NCBI GenBank assembly: GCA_030247885.1
Contig: JAPDRO010000020.1
Span: 1 to 64,000 of the forward strand
From: Taxawa tesnikishii (nom. ined.)
Lineage: Eukaryota; Ascomycota; Dothideomycetes; Dothideales
Length of the DNA: 64,000 nucleotides
Direction: 5' to 3'
The position numbers were made by a program, and so were the translations under genes. The first letter of the stretch is position 1. Every line of letters starts with the position of its first letter. Below, piece after piece: positions 58,578-64,000 of the stretch. Below the pieces are notes generated by a model. That model did not search any database. It was not told the DNA's origin and saw nothing but the letters and a program-made list of their open reading frames with translations.

Positions 58578-61500
58578 ATGAGCGCCCAGCCCACCCTTCC
58601 TCCGCGGCCTGCCCGCTCTCAGGCCGGTTTTGCGGCCAAGCAAGATGCTCCTGCGATACCGCCGCGTCCACAGCGCTCCGTTGAGCGTTCTGTGTCTCCG
58701 CACAGAGCTGAATATACCCGTTCTCCCCTGAACGAGCCTCCTTCGAGTATGAGCAATGGAAAGCTCTACGGCCACAAGAACCTGTCCGCTTCGGACCTCC
58801 CAAGGCGCCCACCAAGTGTCAACCTTCCCTCAATTGGCCAGGAAGGAGCCGAATACGCCAGCTTCGACGCTCCGGATGAAACAAACGGCACCGCCGAACA
58901 GACTAGAAATGTTGCATCAGACCTCCCCATGCATGCTCCCCGGCCTTCTGTGCCCCAGTCGACAGCCAAGACCAGAATCGCTACGGTCACCCGTACTGAC
59001 TCTTCGCAGGCGGCCGCTGCAGGCGTCGGCAAGGCTCAATCTGATGCAGAGGATACTGAGCATAGGCCGCATCCTCTGAAGGCCAGGTCTAGCTTCAGTC
59101 AGTCGAACGTTTCGCTCCCGCCCAGCTCGAGCTCCCGACCCGGTTCCGTCTACCAAAATGAAGAAGGCATTCCGGAGATCGGTCTGCAGGTGCCCATGTT
59201 GCGTCATGCGGGCGACGTGCAGGCGCCCTCTCCTTCTCCGTTCGCTCAAACCCAGAGCCCGGGAATTGGCTTCTTCAATGACGGCTCTGACAAGCCCCGC
59301 AACCACCACCGCAAGAGGAGCTCCAGGCAAGAGTTTGGTCCACCCGGTAGTTACGGCATGCATGGTCATGGCCTCGAACCAAAGGACCAGTTCGAGAAAG
59401 CCTGGTACCAGAAGCACCCCGAAGCTCTGGCAAGAGAGCACCGTGAATATGACCCCGGTCACCCTAAGCACGACTGGGCGTTGAGCAGTGACGACTTGAA
59501 CAAGCTGGTGCACCAGAGCGCCAGCAGAGGCGCTGGGTTTGGTAAGCCTTGATCTGTCCATCTGGACGAATGCCACTGACATACGGCCAGCAACTTCGCG
59601 TGATGTGACTAGCACCCCAGCAGAAGAAATTGGATATCTAGCTTCGGAGGAATATGCTTCTCGCATGATTTCACCGAAACCCACGCCTGCGAGCCTCGAT
59701 ACTCTGAAACCACGAGCCTCCAGCGGTACACAGCCCGCTGTGGAGTCACCTTTGCGCAAGGCGTCCTTTCCCGTTAACGATACCGGAGCGGTTGAGAGTG
59801 CAGTAGAAGACGACAACGTCATTCACGTAGACCCCCTGCACATCGCCACAGCAAGATTCACGGTGGAGGATACGATCCACCAACGGATGACCTTGGACCT
59901 CAGGGTGGAAACACTGAAGAGCTTGGAGGCTGGATTGATGAACGTGGATACGGTGCGCCAATTCTTGCGTCTGACGAAGTTGCGAAGAACCCTGGAGGGG
60001 AGTACCTGCAGCCAGCAGTTTCGCCAGAGCAGGAGAGGAGGGGTGATGACTATTACGCCGGCTTCGACTCTGAACACCCTCCAATGTACCAGAGCGGCCG
60101 TAGAGGCAGCAAGCCGTCAAGCAGGCCAAACAGTCGGCCCCAGAGCATGCACGGTGAACCACTGGCGAGGTTCCTCTCCCGTGAGAACCGTGAAGGTTCA
60201 GGCATCGGCACACCGCTGGAGGAGATCGAGGAGTATGAGCCTCTCTTCCCTGAAGATGGCGGCAAGCAGCAGAAGCCCAAGGTTGCAGCTGATAAGCTGA
60301 AGCGTCCTGATCTTGCCAGGCATCACTTCCCAAGCCAGGATATTTGGGAGGATACACCTGAGAGTCTGCAGTACCAGACCACTGTCGAAACTCCTCAGAT
60401 GCCGGAAGAGAACGAGGCTGGCTCGGCACCTGCGTCGACTTCTGCGTCGCAGGTATTTGAGCGACCTGAGAAAGAACAGGAGCGCAAAGAGGGCAGTGCT
60501 CCGAACGATCGTGCTCACTATCTGACGGAAGAAACCAAAGAGTTCGCTAAGCCGGGCTTCAACCCCAGTGTCCTCGCTGACATGCCCACACGCCCTGGCA
60601 TGAACCAGCGCTTCCCAAGTAGAGATATCTGGGAGGATACCCCGGACAGTCTGCGCTTGGAGACCACGGTCGACACTCCACAGATGGAAGAGCAGCAGGA
60701 AATGCTCAGCCCTCAAGATGCGCAGAAACCGGAAATCCCAGCCAGGCCTGCACAGGGACCTGGTGAGGCTGCACCGCAGATCCCTGCACGCCCACCACAG
60801 AGACAGCACCAAGTGCCACCTGCGGACGCCAAAGTTCCCCAGATACCTCCGAGACCTGGCGCGTCGAAGGAAGCTTCGCCAACGGACCGTAAGGCCCCTA
60901 CCATACCCGACCGTCCGAAGCCACAGGTGCCAGCACGACCTGCCAAGCCAGTTCGCTCCGAATCGCAAGAAGGCGCTCCCTAAACAAGGTCACGTCTGGC
61001 GGTAGTGCCGGAAGCGATGCCACATCGCCGCCGGCACCTAAGGCCAAACCCGCCGTGCCCGCGCGTCCAGCCGGTAACAAAATCTCTGCCCTCAAGGCAG
61101 GCTTCTTGAACGACCTGAACAGCCGTTTGGCCCTCGGACCGCAGGCACCGCCGAAGGTGTCGGAGCCGCCAGCTGAAGAGGCGGCAGCAGAAACAGAAAA
61201 GGCACCACTGGCAGACGCAAGGAAAGGTCGTGCAAGAGGCCCGGCCAGGCGGAAGCCCGCTGCCAGCCCATCTGGGGCGGATGACACCGCCGGCAAGACC
61301 TCCACGATCACTTTCTTCCAACCGATCACCGTGTTTTCTATTGGCGAGGACGGCAGGCTTCATGTGCCCGTGGGTGCAAACGACTCTGTCGATGCCGCGA
61401 AGGACGAGGTCGAGAAGATTGCGGCAAGGAACACGTCCGAGTCAGCCCCGGCCGACGCTCCAGAGGACGAGAAGCAGAAGGTCTCTGGCCTCGGGGCTGA

Positions 61501-62032
61501 CCAGATTGGCGCTGCGGGCGATACTCCGGACCCGAGATTGAGTCAGGGCACTATCGAGCGTCATGAAGCGATTCAACCGGAGCTTGAGCAGGCACTCGGT
61601 ACGGCTGACAAGGTCGCCGGCAATGCTGAGGAGATGACAAGCACAAGAGAGGATAAAGAGGAGGAGCCCGAGAGCAAGAGCTACACCGATTCTGCCACGT
61701 CCGCCGTGTCTAACGTCGCGTCGGCGGTCAAGGACAGCGTATCCGGCATATTAGGTGGCGGTGCCCCGGAGGCGTCCGCCGACGCTGCTAAGCCATCGGA
61801 AGCCGAGGAGGTGCGGAAGGACGAGAAGCCGCAGATGACTTCTCATAGCGTGCAGACGGGCCAGCAGGACATGTCAATCACGTCGCCCACGGGTGAGCAA
61901 AGCAAGATGACGACGTTTTTGGGCGGGAACGCGCCCGAGGACGGGAATGTCATTGTCAAGCCGGATGGTGAGGAGATTGTGGGCCCGATGGACCAGAGGT
62001 CGCATACTATCAAGACCGGTCATGGAATGTGA
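58578..62032 (+). CDS. AIM21: Aim21-like actin regulator, proline-rich
   Basis: Two exons (58578-59541, 59591-62032) with a 49-bp GT-AG intron give about 1135 aa. Aim21 with Tda2 sits at cortical actin patches and controls barbed-end actin assembly in endocytosis. The protein is long and disordered, with PPRP/PARP motifs (SH3 ligands) at the start and a cluster around 60720-60950 (IPARPPQ, IPPRPGA, IPDRPKP, VPARPAK). Family blocks are SASDLPRRPPSVNLPSIGQEG, RNVASDLPMHAP, WALSSDDLNKLVHQSASRGAGFG, EIGYLASEEYASRM, YEPLFPED, the twice-occurring FPSxDIWEDTPxSL and ISALKAGFLNDLNSRLALGP. The frame slips at the C5 run 59832-59836 and the C3 run 60978-60980; one base at each restores VDPPAHRHSKIHGGGYDPP and GAPLNKVTSGG and a length divisible by three. 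The C-terminal domain beyond about residue 880 is Ser/Ala/Glu-rich. Confidence 0.9.
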
Positions 62033-63295
62033 GGACGCGAGGGCGTACGAGGGGGTAGGAAAAAGGAGGTTGTAGTAAGGCGTCTAGGATTTCTCTTGCT
62101 TCGATCGATGTGTTGCGAGTGTTGCTGGCATATGTGTGTGTGTACATGGAAATATCAAGCCAGCGTATCGCACCGCACCGCACCAGTAAAATTTCTCTCC
62201 GTCCTGGATGCAACAAGTGTCGATGACTTTCTTTGCAAACTGCTGATTACTTCCTGCCGGGAGTTGTCCCGCGCAGTGCACCAAGGCACATTACAACTAA
62301 CTACGCCACATCACCACAGTCAAAGTTGAAGAAGGCACATGTGAAGTGGTCCAACGCTCTCGTTGGAGTAAAAGGATACGCACAGGCCCGAAGTTGTCGG
62401 AGGAGCAAAGGGAAGTAGAACATGACTTCCTGGTGAGAAAGGTGAACGAATTCGAATGCGCACTGGAGCAAGTGGTCAAGGATACGCTTTAAGACATGAA
62501 AGATACCTACCCTTCAGGACCAAATCTACGACTTTTACAAGCCTGCTGTGGTGGCTGCGGCAGTTTCGAATGCACTGCCAATCGCGCACGATACCTGCCC
62601 ACAGGTACGTCCGTGCCATCTGTGGTTCGGTTCAAGTTTGAGTTTGCTCTGTACTACAGAGAGAGCTCCGCCCCTACTATGAAGTTCCGAAAGCCTAGAG
62701 ATGTACGTACAGGGTGAAAGCCTCACGGCTCTCAAAAACCTTCTGCATCGTACTTCCCATCTTCTTCTCCATCTTTGCTGTCGGGGCAACCCGCCACCAG
62801 GCCATCGAAAACGCAACACCAACAGCGGCAACCACTCAAGGCGACATGGGTGTCGGATGACGGAACGAAATCTGAAGCGATGAACGATGGGGGAAATGTT
62901 GCCTCTCCTGAGAGAGGAGTTGCTCCTCCTCCGTCATACAGGCCATGAATTACGAGAGATCCCGCACGAGATTTCCAAGTTGTGAGTGCGAGATGGATTG
63001 CGTTTTCTTTCGTACAGGGACGTCGCTGCTGCAGCAGGCATGATGAGAGAAGCGTCCTCAAGCAGGCAATGGTGAATGATCTGAGGACAAGTGCGTTGAT
63101 AGACAAGATCAGAGTCGTTGTTTCCGATACTCAAAGCTCGAAGCAGTTGACATGTACACCTTCCATGTCATAGCAGTTCTTGAACGCATGCCAGACCTTT
63201 CTCAAGTTCCGCCTCGGGTGTCCGGGTCTCCCTTGCTTCGCATGTATAGCCTCTTTCCATCGGGATGCTCGAATTCGTCCACTGCCGACCCCATT
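62033..63295. other. Convergent intergenic region, AIM21 / UBP16
   Basis: About 1.26 kb between two 3' ends. Short frames on both strands (62096-63173) do not look coding. A short TGTGTGTGTG tract lies at about 62132-62141. Confidence 0.45.
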
Positions 63296-64000
63296 CTATG
63301 TAGTTTCCGGCAGGACCATCTCGTAAAAGAGCAGGTATACCTCTTTCTGCATGCCCAGCACATCATTCGTCTTGCTCTCTTTGATCTTGTCGTCGCTAAT
63401 GCGCCACCACCTGTTATCGACCCTCTTCGGCTTCCGCCTGAGCCTGGACAGATCGAGAGACTTCGCCTTCTCCGACGCTCTGTTCGCGGCCGGATTGCGT
63501 TCCCCGTCTACTGAAGGAGACGTTTGCTGAGGATGTGATGTTGGTGCTGGTTTGCGTCGTCTCAAAGACAGAGATGATCGCGAGCTCGCGGACGAGCCCG
63601 ACTCGCTCGGCATAAGAGGCGACGAAAGAGCAGGCTGCTCCTGTATGCCAGACGGGCTCTCGGTTGCTGCCAAATGGGTCGAATTTCTTGGTTTTAGCAC
63701 AGGACTGGATAGTTCGCTTGCTTTTGGGCTTCCGCGTGCGCTGTAGATGCCATCCGTGCCCATGGTGGCGGGCGTCGAGTACGGTTCTCTGAGCACCTGA
63801 CGCCTAAAGCTCTCGTAATGTCCGCTGTTGTGCCCGCCCTTGTGCGTCACAACGCCGAGGAGCCGGTATGATTTCTGGTCGAGCAGCCCGCCGAGCGGAA
63901 GCGTTTCCGGGAACGAAACCTTGGCCATGTTCTTCGCGGACTGCGTGCTCATATCCCACATTGAGCGGTTGAGGTGAATGGCTAGTACGCGAGGGAAAGC
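63296..64000 (-). CDS. UBP16: Ubiquitin carboxyl-terminal hydrolase, C-terminal part (Ubp16-like)
   Basis: The 3' end of a USP-family deubiquitinase; the gene continues beyond the window, so the Cys box is not seen. About 234 codons are present. AFPRVLAIHLNRS at the window edge is the conserved strand before the His box. The His box YRLLGVVTHKGGHNSGHYESFRRQ holds the catalytic His, and WWRISDDKIKE with DVLGMQKEVYLLFYE closes the fold with its Asp/Asn partner. A Ser-rich insertion of about 110 residues separates the two, as in Ubp16-type enzymes, which in yeast sit on the outer mitochondrial membrane. Assignment to UBP16 rather than another USP rests on the insertion and the closing block. Confidence 0.85.
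   Translation of the reverse strand, partial: AFPRVLAIHLNRSMWDMSTQSAKNMAKVSFPETLPLGGLLDQKSYRLLGVVTHKGGHNSGHYESFRRQVLREPYSTPATMGTDGIYSARGSPKASELSSPVLKPRNSTHLAATESPSGIQEQPALSSPLMPSESGSSASSRSSLSLRRRKPAPTSHPQQTSPSVDGERNPAANRASEKAKSLDLSRLRRKPKRVDNRWWRISDDKIKESKTNDVLGMQKEVYLLFYEMVLPETT

Noticed and set aside
1457-60980. Reading the frame-broken host genes as true pseudogenes
   Set aside because: Too many single-copy core genes would be dead, every change is a one-base loss at a run, and the coding sequence is otherwise well preserved.
1-64000. tRNA, rRNA, CRISPR or bacterial-type operon features
   Set aside because: No tRNA arm pattern, rRNA sequence or spaced repeat array was found; the window is fungal nuclear DNA.

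Overview
This window is the left end of a chromosome of a filamentous ascomycete (Pezizomycotina, probably a Dothideomycete). It begins with CCCTAA-type telomere repeats. Introns are short (about 46-60 bp with a few longer), repeats show saturating repeat-induced point mutation (RIP), and the genes are typical ascomycete ones (GH51 arabinofuranosidase, cutinase, ISA2, VMA7, NUR1, TVP18, AIM21).

Layout: (1) 1-1456 telomere, (ACTC)n and a strand-asymmetric pyrimidine-rich subtelomere. (2) 1457-5890 a telomere-linked RecQ-type helicase gene transcribed towards the telomere, with an OrsD-type zinc-finger N-terminus and, by my reading, a tyrosine-recombinase-like middle domain. (3) 6231-6333 an iteron/palindrome cluster at the edge of a base-composition cliff. 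(4) about 6334-24004 an 18-kb AT-rich, RIP-saturated block holding at least five pogo/Fot1-type elements and one Tc1-like DNA transposon, several nested, with TIRs and TA duplications that can be read directly. (5) 24100-40472 an accessory zone: broken GH18 chitinase, GH51 arabinofuranosidase, DHA2 drug transporter, cutinase, galactonate dehydratase-like and MDR enzymes, with ISA2 among them. (6) 40802-64000 mostly core genes: an SP-K repeat protein, ETR1, GatA/HER2, NPC2, VMA7, NUR1, TVP18, AIM21 and the C-terminus of UBP16.

The accessory genes fit plant-cell-wall and plant-surface degradation (arabinose release, cutin hydrolysis, sugar-acid catabolism, export). The core genes serve mitochondria (ISA2, ETR1, GatA), vacuole/Golgi/sterol handling (VMA7, TVP18, NPC2), nuclear periphery (NUR1) and actin (AIM21).

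A window-wide oddity is that many otherwise intact genes, including core ones, are broken by one missing base, nearly always at a mononucleotide run. I count 15 such sites in ten host genes, all losses and no gains; adding one base to the run restores a family-consistent frame and an exon total divisible by three each time. This looks like uncorrected homopolymer under-calling in the assembly rather than gene death, so these genes are annotated as real CDS with the site noted.
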